Below, in pieces: positions 1 to 7,448 of a DNA stretch of 12,852 nt; positions within the stretch are counted from its first letter, which is position 1; every line of letters begins with the position of its first letter. Location of the stretch: contig PMFP01000042.1 in assembly GCA_003155175.1 (NCBI GenBank), positions 34,133 through 46,984 of the forward strand. The letters run 5' to 3'. The position numbers and the translations under genes are program-made. The notes beneath the pieces were generated by a model. The model had not been told where the DNA came from. It saw only the letters and a list, made by a program, of their open reading frames with translations, and did not search any database. This DNA comes from Vulcanimicrobiota bacterium. GTDB lineage: Bacteria > Vulcanimicrobiota > Vulcanimicrobiia > Vulcanimicrobiales > Vulcanimicrobiaceae.

Positions 1-1305
1 TACAACCTCATCAACGGCGGCAGCAACGGCGCGGTCTCCGGTGGCGCGAGCAACACCGTGACCGCAAGCTACGGCTTCGTCGGGGCCGGACAACAAAATA
101 CCGTCGCCGCATCGGCGGGCGGGATTGTCGCGGGGGAAAGCAGCAGCGTCACCGCGGCCGCTACGGAAGGCTTCATCGGCGGAGGGCAGTCGAATATCGA
201 GAGCGGCTCGGCGGGCGCTATCGCCGGCGGGCAGTCGAACGCCGTCAACGGCCTTGAAAGCTTCATCGGAACCGGGCAGTCCAACGTTAATGACGGCACG
301 CGTTCGGCGATCCTCACCGGATACCAAAACGGGATCGGTATCAACGGATACGAGGGATTTATCGGCGGCGGCGACACGAACAGCCTGTTGCAAAGCGGCG
401 CCATCGTGGGCGGCAGCGGAAACGGCGTCAACGGCCAGGACGGCTTCGTCGGCGAAGGCACCGGAAACCACGTGACCGGCAGCAATGGGTTTATCGGCGC
501 GGGCGCTTCCAATCTTGTGAGCGGTAGCGGAGGCTTCGTGGGAAGCGGCTCATCCAACGGCGTGGCGGGACCCCTCGGCGTCGTCGGCGGCGGCCAGGGA
601 AACCAGATTCCGGGCGCCTGGGGCGTCGTCGGCGGCGGCTACGGAAATAAAGCCGGCGAAGTTGCGACCGTTCCCGGCGGCAAGAACAATCTTGCAACGG
701 GCGAGGGAAGCTTCGCAGCCGGCATCGGTTCGACGGCGGCCTATGGGGGCGACTTCGTGTGGAGCGACTTTGCTTCGGGAGCAACGGCGCTCAAAGGCAC
801 GGCGGCCAACCAGTTTCTCGTGCGCGCCAGCGGCGGCGTCACGTTTTATTCGTCGGCGAACCTGGGGAGCGGCGTGACGCTGCCTAAGGGTTCGGGCTCG
901 TGGTCGATGTTGAGCGATCGCAACGCCAAGAGCGATATCGTCTCCGTGAGCGACGACGATATTCTCGCCCGCGTCGCGACGCTGCCGATCGACGAGTGGA
1001 GTTACACGACCGAGCGCGGCGTGCGTCACGTCGGTCCGATGGCCCAGGATTTCTTTGCGGCCTTTAACGTCGGCGAAGATAACCGGCACATCACGTCCAT
1101 TGACGAAGACGGCGTCGCGCTCGCTGCGATCAAGGCGCTGAACTCGCGCGTCGCAGCCCGCGACAAGGCGATCGGTGCGCTGGAGCGCAGGGATACCGAA
1201 TTGCAGCGCAGGGACGCGCAGTTGCAGCAGCGCGATGCCGCGCTCGACAAGAAACTGGCCGTTCTTGCCGCGGAGGTTCGCGCCATCCAGGCCGCCTCAC
1301 GATAG
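1..1305 (+). CDS. Beta-roll repeat fibre/adhesin with C-terminal S74 intramolecular chaperone (5' end outside window)
   Basis: The frame is open from base 1, so the GTG at 58 is internal and the start lies upstream. Visible residues 1 to about 240 are about fifteen degenerate 14-16-residue repeats of the type GFIGGGxSNxVxG, ending in a YadA/Hep_Hag-like stretch (NLATGEGSFAAGIGSTA). This predicts a trimeric left-handed beta-roll stalk or head. From about base 901 follows a Peptidase_S74 (endosialidase-type intramolecular chaperone) domain. Its SDRNAK motif places Ser (base 913) and Lys (base 928) five residues apart, the spacing of the S74 auto-cleavage dyad, with cleavage expected just after the Ser. 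About 130 residues would be released after trimer folding. The C-terminus is a heptad coiled coil. S74 domains are known from phage tail spikes and MYRF. No phage genes lie nearby, so a surface-exposed fibre is inferred. The ligand is unknown. Confidence 0.85.
   Translation, partial: YNLINGGSNGAVSGGASNTVTASYGFVGAGQQNTVAASAGGIVAGESSSVTAAATEGFIGGGQSNIESGSAGAIAGGQSNAVNGLESFIGTGQSNVNDGTRSAILTGYQNGIGINGYEGFIGGGDTNSLLQSGAIVGGSGNGVNGQDGFVGEGTGNHVTGSNGFIGAGASNLVSGSGGFVGSGSSNGVAGPLGVVGGGQGNQIPGAWGVVGGGYGNKAGEVATVPGGKNNLATGEGSFAAGIGSTAAYGGDFVWSDFASGATALKGTAANQFLVRASGGVTFYSSANLGSGVTLPKGSGSWSMLSDRNAKSDIVSVSDDDILARVATLPIDEWSYTTERGVRHVGPMAQDFFAAFNVGEDNRHITSIDEDGVALAAIKALNSRVAARDKAIGALERRDTELQRRDAQLQQRDAALDKKLAVLAAEVRAIQAASR
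1183..1245 (+). repeat. Three 21-bp units encoding coiled-coil heptads
   Basis: Three consecutive 21-base units (1183-1203, 1204-1224, 1225-1245) encode ERRDTEL, QRRDAQL and QQRDAAL. Leu falls every seven residues, continuing into LDKKLAV and LAAEVRA. The units are clearly related at the DNA level, so the helix probably grew by heptad duplication. It would form the trimeric C-terminal helix of the S74 chaperone segment. Confidence 0.7.
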
Positions 1306-1321
1306 GGGCGCGCGTCTTTGC

Positions 1322-2839
1322 TCAGGCCGGCTTAACGGTTCGCAGCGTGAGCTGCGCGGTTGCGGCCGATAGGATCGCCAAGCCCGCGCAGGCGAGCGCC
1401 ACGGCGCGGAATCCGTCCTTGTAAGAATCGAAGACGATTGCGCGAGCTGCGGGATCGGCGACGACGGCGCCGGAGAGCGCGGAGCGTTGCTGCTCGACTT
1501 GGGCGCGTGCGACCGGTTGCAGCGATGTAACGCTCAAACGTTGGTCGAGCCGTGCGTTGAAGACCGCCGCCAGCAAGAAGCCGAAGATTGCGACGGCGAG
1601 CAGACCGGCAACGCGCGAGACCGCGTTGTTGACGCCGGATGCGAGGCCGACTTCGGTATCACGCACCGATTCCATCACCGTCGTCGTCAACGGTGCGACG
1701 GTCAGTCCCATCCCTATTCCGACGAGCACCGTCGCTGGAAAGATGGATTCCCAATACCGGAGATCACCGAGCAGGGCGAAGGCCGCATAGCCGCCGGCCG
1801 TCGCGAGCGAGCCGGCCAGCAGCGTGGCCCGCGCGCCGATGCGATACACCAGAGCCCCTGCCAAACGCGAGAGCAAGACGAGCAGCACCATGAACGGCAG
1901 CATGGCGGCGCCGGCGACCGTTCCACTGTAACCGTCAACTTGGATCATCACGAAGGGGAGAAAGTAGAAGAGCGCGCCGAGCGCGGCATACAGAAGGAAC
2001 GTCATGAGGTTGATGCCGGAGAACGCGCGCGACGCGAACAGCCGTCGCGGAAGGATCGGCTCGGCGACGCTCCCTTCCCACCACCAAAACGCAGCCAGAA
2101 GCAGAATGCCGGCCGGCATCGCAACGCGGACTCGCGTCGCGCCCCAACCGGAGACGGACGCCTCGATGAACGCATAGACCACCGCGCCGAGACCGGCCGT
2201 CACGAGCGCGGAGCCGCCGACGTCGAGCCGGCCGCGCAGTTCTTCGTCGCGGCTCTCGCGCACGTGCAGCACGGCGAGACCGATCGCGACCATCGCGACC
2301 GGAAGGTTGATGCCGAAAATCCAGCGCCAGCCGGCGTGGTCGAGCAGCACGCCTCCCGCGACGGGTCCGATCATGGACGTAATCGCCGTAAAGGCCGACC
2401 AGGTCCCGATCGCCTTTCCTCGGGCCTCGCCTTCGAAGCACGCGCTGAGCATCGCTAGACTTGCGGGCGCGAGCATCGTCCCGCCGGCGGCCTGCAGCAC
2501 GCGCGCCGCGACGAGCGCTTCGATCGAGCCGGCGAACGCGCACGCCAGCGATCCGATCGCGAAGACGGCCGTGCCCACGATGAAGAGGCGCTTGCGACCG
2601 TAGCGATCCGCGAGCGCGCCGCACAAGAGCATGAGGGCGCCGAGCACCAGCGCGTAGGCCTCGATCACCCATTGCGCCTGCGCAGCGGTGGCATGAAAAT
2701 CGCGCTGGAGTACCGGCAACGCGATGGAGACGACCGTCCCGTCGATGAAGACCAGGCTCGATCCGACGACGCTCGCGACGAGCGTCCAGGTTCCGGATCG
2801 ATTTCCGGCCGTGCCGAAGCTCGGCCCTTTCGTCGCTAT
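1322..2839 (-). CDS. MFS exporter, DHA2 (EmrB/QacA-type, 14 TM) family
   Basis: A proton-driven drug or metabolite exporter of the inner membrane. Visible DHA2 signatures are FIDGTVVSIALP in TM1 (motif D1), GALADRYGRKRLF after TM2 (motif A), and GPVAGGVLL followed by WRWIFGINLP (motif C region). Fourteen hydrophobic segments fit the 505-residue length. The start is a problem: in this frame the only ATG, GTG or TTG ahead of TM1 is a GTG at 2950, which adds 37 Arg-rich residues and overlaps the upstream DUF4239 gene by 115 bases. The coordinates given use an ATA at 2839-2837. It overlaps the upstream TAG stop (ATAG), has GAGG four bases upstream, and leaves a normal short N-terminus before TM1. 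It is probably translated by coupling to the DUF4239 gene. Substrate cannot be told from sequence. The family call is sure; the start is not. Confidence 0.9.
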   Translation of the reverse strand: MATKGPSFGTAGNRSGTWTLVASVVGSSLVFIDGTVVSIALPVLQRDFHATAAQAQWVIEAYALVLGALMLLCGALADRYGRKRLFIVGTAVFAIGSLACAFAGSIEALVAARVLQAAGGTMLAPASLAMLSACFEGEARGKAIGTWSAFTAITSMIGPVAGGVLLDHAGWRWIFGINLPVAMVAIGLAVLHVRESRDEELRGRLDVGGSALVTAGLGAVVYAFIEASVSGWGATRVRVAMPAGILLLAAFWWWEGSVAEPILPRRLFASRAFSGINLMTFLLYAALGALFYFLPFVMIQVDGYSGTVAGAAMLPFMVLLVLLSRLAGALVYRIGARATLLAGSLATAGGYAAFALLGDLRYWESIFPATVLVGIGMGLTVAPLTTTVMESVRDTEVGLASGVNNAVSRVAGLLAVAIFGFLLAAVFNARLDQRLSVTSLQPVARAQVEQQRSALSGAVVADPAARAIVFDSYKDGFRAVALACAGLAILSAATAQLTLRTVKPA

Positions 2840-3618
2840 GGCGCCTCGCGCATGGATGCGAGCTGCACTTGCATGGGGCGGAGATCGACTTTGACGAAGC
2901 CGCTCTGCGGCCGGTCGTAATCCACCACCATGCTCACGACGACGACGCACGCGAACACGAAGAGCGTGCTCAAGAAGACCGGCCTCGACCGGTCGCGCGC
3001 GAAGCGAATGCCGGTGGAGAGCATGGCGAGGGTGAGGAGAAGCAGCATCAGCGTGAGGATCGCGGTCGGGACGTGCTCGATCAGCGCTTGGACCTGTTCT
3101 CCGGAGACGTCAATCGTGTCGTTGAGGGTCTGCATGAGCAGCGATAAGCCGAGATACGGATGTTCGCGCAGAGCCGGCGACACGATCGCCCAAAGACGGT
3201 CCTGATCGAGATTCGCCTGCCGGATGATCTCGTAAAATGCCGGCTGGTCTTCCGGCGTTTCATCCGATTCTAATCTCTTGGCCGTGTAATCGGTCAAGAT
3301 TTGCCGAAAGCGCTTGGCTTGGGCGGACGGGAGCTGGTCCGCGCGAAGCCAGGTCGTTCCGATCGCGTTCGCTTCTTTCACGACCAGTTCGCGCCGCACG
3401 TCGAAGCGAGCTGAGGCCTGCGAAAACGAAAGACTTAGCACGAAAGCCGCCAACGTAATCAGTCCGGCTTGCACGGTGTTCCAGCTGTCTTTGTCCACCA
3501 CTTCGTCGGGCAACCACGCCCGCGCGAACCGGAAGGGGAACTCGATTGCCAGGGTCAGCACGACGACCAGCACCAGCGGCAGCAACAATGGATTCGCAAA
3601 GAAGATCAGCTCGGACAT
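2836..3618 (-). CDS. DUF4239 / bestrophin-like membrane protein
   Basis: 260 residues with four predicted TM segments: about 9-27, 48-65, 182-205 and 214-232. A hydrophilic, mostly helical region lies between TM2 and TM3. The family signature VVDYDRPQSGF follows TM4, and an early WNTVQAGLITLAAFVLSLSFSQ segment is typical. DUF4239 proteins are annotated as bestrophin-like and suspected to be ion channels; no bacterial role is established. The ATG at 3618 was chosen because AAGG lies about seven bases upstream and the protein then begins just ahead of TM1. The open frame runs 26 codons further upstream, but these lie antisense to the next gene. Its stop is embedded in the start region of the MFS gene, so the two are an operon. 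Its ATG overlaps the divergent glycosyltransferase ATG. Confidence 0.85.
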   Translation of the reverse strand: MSELIFFANPLLLPLVLVVVLTLAIEFPFRFARAWLPDEVVDKDSWNTVQAGLITLAAFVLSLSFSQASARFDVRRELVVKEANAIGTTWLRADQLPSAQAKRFRQILTDYTAKRLESDETPEDQPAFYEIIRQANLDQDRLWAIVSPALREHPYLGLSLLMQTLNDTIDVSGEQVQALIEHVPTAILTLMLLLLTLAMLSTGIRFARDRSRPVFLSTLFVFACVVVVSMVVDYDRPQSGFVKVDLRPMQVQLASMREAP

Positions 3619-3620
3619 GA
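3616..3620. other. Overlapping start codons of two divergent genes
   Basis: Bases 3616-3618 (CAT on plus) are the DUF4239 start on minus. Bases 3617-3619 are an ATG opening the glycosyltransferase frame on plus, with a second ATG at 3620. There is no intergenic DNA, so each promoter and ribosome site must lie within the other gene's coding sequence unless one start is misassigned. No good alternative start is visible before TM1 of the glycosyltransferase. Confidence 0.6.
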
Positions 3621-5236
3621 TGCGGCCTTCGCCCCCAAAGCCCGGGACTCTGCCTTTCCCGCTTTCGAGTATCGCCGGCGCCGCGGACGGCGACACCCGC
3701 GGAGCTCGACCGGGCTGGATTGACGGCCTGGCAATCGTCCTCTTTACGGCCGTCGGCCTCGCGCTTCGCCTCCCGCTTCTGACCCGGGGAATCTGGCGCG
3801 ACGAAGGTTCGACCTACGCCGACGTGTTGGCGCCTTCGCTAGGGGCGATGCTCGCGCATCTGCCCGTCACGGAACTGACGCCACCCCTGTATTTCATCGT
3901 CATGTTTTACTGGACGCGTGCGGCCGGCACGAGCGAGGTCGCGCTGCACGTCCCGTCGCTGATCTTCGGGCTTGCGACGATCGGCGTGATGTACGTGTTC
4001 GGGAAACTGATTGCGGGCCGCGTTGGCGCGATCGTGTGTGCGGGCGCCGCCACGCTGTCCCCGCTTGCCATCGCGCTCGACGTGGAGGCGCGATCGTACG
4101 CCCTCGTCATGTTCCTGGCGGGGCTTCTCCTCATTGCGTTTTCCCGAGCGTTGCTGGAACGCGATCGGCGCCCGAAGCCGGCGGCCTGCATCGCCGTCTT
4201 CGTCTGCGGATTTCTCCTGGTCGCGACGCACTTCACGGGCCTGGTCATCGTGGCGGCGCTGGCGATGTGTGCGGTCGTCAATGCCGGCGTTCGCCGCAAC
4301 GCGGCCTCCTACGCGCTGGCGGCGAGCTCGCTTGCGGCATCAGCCGCCGGATTGCCGTTGCTGTTGCCCCTGCGCGCCGCCGAGGAAAAACTTCCGCGGC
4401 TCCCCGACGTACGCGAGCTGCACTGGTTCGATCGCATTTCCGATCATCTCAACGCGTTCTCGCCGTTTGGTTCGATGCACTACCAGCTCAACGTGCTCCT
4501 CGCCGTGGGCGTTGCCGTTTGGCTCGGCACCCTTGCCTTCCGCCGGCGCGACGAGCGCGACGCGTTGACCGCGGTCATGTTGACGGTCGTCGTTCTCGGC
4601 ATCGGTGCGAGCATCGCGCGCGGGTTGCCCATCGAGCGTCATCTCACGCCGTACGCGCCGGCCGTATGGGCGTTGATGGGTTTGCTCGTCTCCATGTTCG
4701 TTACGTGGCTCCGACCCATCCCCTCGCTGCGATGGCTCGCCGCACTGCCGCTCGCCTACGCAATCGTGGCGGGACTCGTGGCCTACCCGCGCGTGTACGC
4801 CCGAGGTAGCGGGCCGATTTCGGGCGGCCGCGCTGCCTTTGCCGCGTTTTCGAGCTGCTGCGATCGAGGGCCGACGCTGGTCGTCGCCGCTCCCGATTTC
4901 TTGGGCCCGACGATCTATTATTACGCGCGCGGCCGGCCGGGGATCGTCCTTCGCGGTGTGGGTACGTGGGACGCACCGCAGTTCTACAATCTCGATCCGC
5001 GCCGCTGGAACCAGCCAAACTTCGTGCGCGACGAGGCTCGGCAGATACGCGATCTGTCGCAGGCCCTTCACGCACGGGTCGTGATTTTCGGAACGACCGA
5101 TCGCGCCGGGTACTATCCCACGAGCGTGGATCGAAGCAACGACGTAACCGCTCTTCTCGCGCGCCAGAAGGGCGTTCTGTTCGAACGCCATTTTCCGGGA
5201 TCGCGGGAGAGTATCGTGCTCACCGTGTTACGCTGA
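3617..5236 (+). CDS. Polytopic GT-C glycosyltransferase, PMT_2/GT39-like
   Basis: About 539 residues. TM1 (about 35-55) is followed by RGIWRDEGSTYADV with Asp62-Glu63, the acidic pair in the first extracytoplasmic loop that is characteristic of PMT/ArnT-type GT-C enzymes. The second family hallmark, SPLAIALDVEARSYAL, is at about 148-163. Around ten further hydrophobic helices run to about residue 395, then a soluble C-terminal domain. Such enzymes transfer a sugar from a polyprenyl-phosphate donor to a lipid, glycan or protein on the outer face of the inner membrane. Donor and acceptor cannot be named. The start is ATG 3617 or the adjacent ATG 3620. No convincing Shine-Dalgarno is present (AAGAAG is about 12 bases away). 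An open frame continues upstream to 3314 but is antisense to DUF4239. The last 17 bases overlap the ArsR gene tail to tail. Confidence 0.85.
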   Translation: MMRPSPPKPGTLPFPLSSIAGAADGDTRGARPGWIDGLAIVLFTAVGLALRLPLLTRGIWRDEGSTYADVLAPSLGAMLAHLPVTELTPPLYFIVMFYWTRAAGTSEVALHVPSLIFGLATIGVMYVFGKLIAGRVGAIVCAGAATLSPLAIALDVEARSYALVMFLAGLLLIAFSRALLERDRRPKPAACIAVFVCGFLLVATHFTGLVIVAALAMCAVVNAGVRRNAASYALAASSLAASAAGLPLLLPLRAAEEKLPRLPDVRELHWFDRISDHLNAFSPFGSMHYQLNVLLAVGVAVWLGTLAFRRRDERDALTAVMLTVVVLGIGASIARGLPIERHLTPYAPAVWALMGLLVSMFVTWLRPIPSLRWLAALPLAYAIVAGLVAYPRVYARGSGPISGGRAAFAAFSSCCDRGPTLVVAAPDFLGPTIYYYARGRPGIVLRGVGTWDAPQFYNLDPRRWNQPNFVRDEARQIRDLSQALHARVVIFGTTDRAGYYPTSVDRSNDVTALLARQKGVLFERHFPGSRESIVLTVLR

Positions 5237-5513
5237 CCAACGCCAGGGCCCGCGGTTCGGCATACTTGCCGACCCAGCGGTCGTGGATGAGCCGGATCGG
5301 GACGGGGTTGAGGAAGTGCAATTTCTCGCGTCCGCGGCGGCGCGTCACGACGAGCCCGGCTTTTTCAAGCACGCGCAAATGCTTCATGACGCCAAAGCGC
5401 GTCATCGGAAGCCGTTGCTGGAGCTCGCCGAGCGTCTGCCCGTCGCGCGCGAGCAGTGCGTCGAGGAGCCCGCGGCGCGTCGGGTCGGCCAGCGCTCGAA
5501 ATACCTCGTCCAC
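5220..5513 (-). CDS. ArsR-family winged-helix repressor (SdpR/AHSA1-associated type)
   Basis: 97 residues beginning DEVFRALADPTRRGLLDALL, the standard N-terminus of metal-independent ArsR regulators. The recognition region is GELQQRLPMTRFGVMKHLRVLEKAGLV, and the wing is VTRRRGREKLHFLNP. No ArsR-type metal-binding CxC motif is visible. An ATG at 5522 is in frame, but it lies inside the predicted -10 element (5526-5521) and could not be in the message. The GTG at 5513 sits seven bases past the -10, giving a leaderless transcript and the usual family N-terminus, so it is chosen. Relatives often pair with an SRPBCC/AHSA1 gene; none is here. Neighbours are the convergent glycosyltransferase (17-base overlap) and the divergent sedolisin. 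The operator inside its promoter indicates self-repression. Confidence 0.88.
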   Translation of the reverse strand: MDEVFRALADPTRRGLLDALLARDGQTLGELQQRLPMTRFGVMKHLRVLEKAGLVVTRRRGREKLHFLNPVPIRLIHDRWVGKYAEPRALALVSVTR

Positions 5514-5520
5514 AGGCAGC

Positions 5521-5550
5521 ATAATATGTGACTATTTAGTCACTTGTCAA
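5521..5550 (-). promoter_or_regulatory. Sigma70-type promoter of the ArsR gene
   Basis: Read on the minus strand: TTGACA (5550-5545, perfect -35), an 18-base spacer, and TATTAT (5526-5521, -10). The expected transcription start is at about 5514-5513, on or next to the GTG start codon, implying a leaderless mRNA. This is the best promoter match I see in the window. Confidence 0.75.
5528..5543. promoter_or_regulatory. Palindromic operator GTGACTATTTAGTCAC for the ArsR regulator
   Basis: A perfect 16-bp palindrome (GTGACTA-TT-TAGTCAC) fills almost the whole spacer between the -35 and -10 of the ArsR promoter. Binding there would block RNA polymerase, the usual autorepression layout in this family. 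It lies 120 bases upstream of the divergent sedolisin start, so it could also affect that gene. That the ArsR product binds here is inference from position and symmetry. Confidence 0.75.
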
Positions 5551-5663
5551 GCCGTGGTGCGGTAGGTCGCTCGCTCCGTAAAGAAGGGAGCTTTGCTGCC
5601 GAAGACCGCTACAGAAGATGCGTTCAGCGCATCGGATTTGCGTCGGCCAATCGTGAGGGCGTT
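5551..5663 (+). promoter_or_regulatory. Sedolisin 5' leader with a small hairpin
   Basis: Non-coding leader. It contains an inverted repeat GATGCG-TTCAG-CGCATC (5617-5633), a 6-bp stem with a 5-base loop about 30 bases before the start. AGGG lies about five bases before ATG 5664. I could not find a convincing -35/-10 pair on the plus strand. Confidence 0.35.
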
Positions 5664-7448
5664 ATGAACCGTCTTACAGCTCGTCTTTCCGTCGCCGCTT
5701 TGGGCGCCATCCTCGCATCGTGCGCCGGCCACGACGCGTCGCTGGGCGGCGTTCCGCCCGTCGGCGGCACGGCAGCGAACGCGCCCAGCGCGGCGGGTCT
5801 GCAGAACGCGCTCGATCTGGAGCGCGCGCCGATCCCGGTTGCTGCACCCGCGGGAGACGTTCCCATCGCGGTCGTGCTGCCGATGCGAAATCGCGCCGAA
5901 CTTGAAGCGAAAGCGGCGCAGATCGGCGATCCGTCATCGCCGCAATTCCGGCACTTCCTTACGCGGCAATATATCGCGGATACCTACGACCCACGCCCTG
6001 CGGATCTAGAAGCCGTCGCCGCGCAATTGCGCGCGGCGGGATTCTCGACGCAGACCGGCGCGCACGCCGTTTTCGCCTGGGCGCCGTCGTCGTCGATCGC
6101 GTCGTTCTTCGGCACGACGATAACGGGCGTGCAGTACACGAGCCGCACCGGCGAGGTCAGCACGCGCGCCGTCGCGCAAACGCCGCTGCGGCTTCCGCAA
6201 GCCTTCGCGGCGCTGGGCGCGCACGTCGTCGGGCTGGACAACAGGGCGCCGTTCGAGACGTTTTCACAGATCGCCGGCGTTGTGCCCCCGGGAAGAACGC
6301 CGGACAGCATCGCGGGCAAGTACGGGCCGTACTATCCGCCCGACCTTCGGCAAGCGTACCATTTCCCGAGCGTCGCGGTGGCGAACGGATCCGGCGTGAC
6401 CATCGCGATCGTGATTGACGCGCAGGTCCGCGCGACCGACGTCGCTGCCTTTTCCTCTTACGCGCTCAACCATCGGGCTTTGGCGATGTCGACGGTCAAG
6501 ATCGCGGGGGGTGGGCCGCTGGACACCGGCGAGGGAACGCTGGACGTCGAACAGTCGGGCGGCATCGCACCGGGCGCGTCCATCGACGTATACTCCATAC
6601 CGGCGCTCTCCGATTCGTACGTGCTGGAAGCCTACGACGCCGCATACAACAATTCCAAGGTTCTGGTCGTGAACTCGTCGTTCGGACAGTGCGAAGCTGA
6701 TTTCGACAACTCGTCGGGCATCAGCTATCTCAACGACGTTGACGGATACTTTGTCGAGGGTTCGGCCGTCGGCATGACGTGGGTTGCGGCCAGCGGCGAT
6801 TGGTCGGCATTCGGATGCCCGGATGGGTCGCTCAACAAAGTCGGCGTCATGTGGCCAGCGTCGGATCCGAACGTTCTGTCGGTCGGAGGCACGGACTTAG
6901 AAACGACGCACGCCGCGGGAAATTACGCGTCGGCATATTACGGCGAAACCGCCTACGACTACGCCGTCGGAGGCGGGAAGTACTGGGGTTCGGGCGGGGG
7001 CTACAGCGGAGGCTACGCGCGCCCGTCGTGGCAGTACGGATTCGTGAGCAGCACCGGCCGCGGCGTGCCGGACCTGTCGCTGCACATGGGATGCTGCCCC
7101 GGCGGCGGCGCGGGCCGCTCGACGGACGCAAGCAGCGACTACGTTTATCTGGCCGGCAAATGGGTCGAGCTCATCGGGACGAGCGCCGCGTCGCCGGACA
7201 TCGTCGGCCTCGTCGCGTTGCGAGACGAACTCCAGCGTAGCGGCCAGGGCGACATGCATGCCTGGATCTACGCCGAGGCAAAACACGCCGGCATGTTCCG
7301 GCGCGCAATTCGCGGCAACAACGGCTATTCGACCAACGCCGGATACTGGGATCCGGTCCTCGGCCTGGGAACGCCCGTGGGCAGTGCCTTCGCCGGCACC
7401 GGCTACTACGCGGGCGTTCCGGGAACGGCGACCAACCCGGGCCGGTAA
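5664..7448 (+). CDS. Sedolisin (peptidase S53) with lipoprotein signal peptide
   Basis: 594 residues; an exported serine-carboxyl protease, normally active at acid pH. Signal peptide MNRLTARLSVAALGAILASC has lipobox LASC with Cys20. A Pro-kumamolisin activation domain spans about 67-191. The catalytic domain runs from about 219 (YGPYYPPDLRQAY) to the C-terminus. Visible active-site residues are Glu290 and Asp294 (ExxxD in GEGTLDVE), Asp379 in SGDW as oxyanion residue, and nucleophile Ser507 in GTSAASP. All four are present, so the enzyme is probably active. WDPVLGLGTP near the end fits the Ca2+ site. ATG 5664 is preferred over 40 extra upstream codons because it gives the signal peptide and has AGGG upstream. 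The lipid anchor is on the propeptide side, so self-processing would free the protease. It ends 5 bases from the convergent exported-protein gene. Confidence 0.93.
   Translation: MNRLTARLSVAALGAILASCAGHDASLGGVPPVGGTAANAPSAAGLQNALDLERAPIPVAAPAGDVPIAVVLPMRNRAELEAKAAQIGDPSSPQFRHFLTRQYIADTYDPRPADLEAVAAQLRAAGFSTQTGAHAVFAWAPSSSIASFFGTTITGVQYTSRTGEVSTRAVAQTPLRLPQAFAALGAHVVGLDNRAPFETFSQIAGVVPPGRTPDSIAGKYGPYYPPDLRQAYHFPSVAVANGSGVTIAIVIDAQVRATDVAAFSSYALNHRALAMSTVKIAGGGPLDTGEGTLDVEQSGGIAPGASIDVYSIPALSDSYVLEAYDAAYNNSKVLVVNSSFGQCEADFDNSSGISYLNDVDGYFVEGSAVGMTWVAASGDWSAFGCPDGSLNKVGVMWPASDPNVLSVGGTDLETTHAAGNYASAYYGETAYDYAVGGGKYWGSGGGYSGGYARPSWQYGFVSSTGRGVPDLSLHMGCCPGGGAGRSTDASSDYVYLAGKWVELIGTSAASPDIVGLVALRDELQRSGQGDMHAWIYAEAKHAGMFRRAIRGNNGYSTNAGYWDPVLGLGTPVGSAFAGTGYYAGVPGTATNPGR

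Noticed and set aside
1..720. CRISPR-like or satellite repeat at the left edge
   Set aside because: The periodicity is degenerate, in frame and uninterrupted by spacers; it is a protein beta-roll repeat.
1487..2458. A 323-codon open frame on plus, antisense to the MFS exporter
   Set aside because: The product is charged and low-complexity with no motif, while the minus strand carries all DHA2 signatures.
3314..3616. N-terminal extension of the glycosyltransferase frame
   Set aside because: The extra 101 residues are Ser/Thr-rich and fully antisense to the well-supported DUF4239 gene. The first TM follows normally from ATG 3617/3620.
4340..5191. A 283-codon open frame on minus, antisense to the glycosyltransferase
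   Set aside because: Composition-driven Arg-rich shadow; the plus strand has the DE and LDVEARSYAL motifs and TM helices.
5617..5633. Hairpin in the sedolisin leader as a riboswitch
   Set aside because: Only a 6-bp stem with a 5-base loop and no further conserved structure or known riboswitch sequence.
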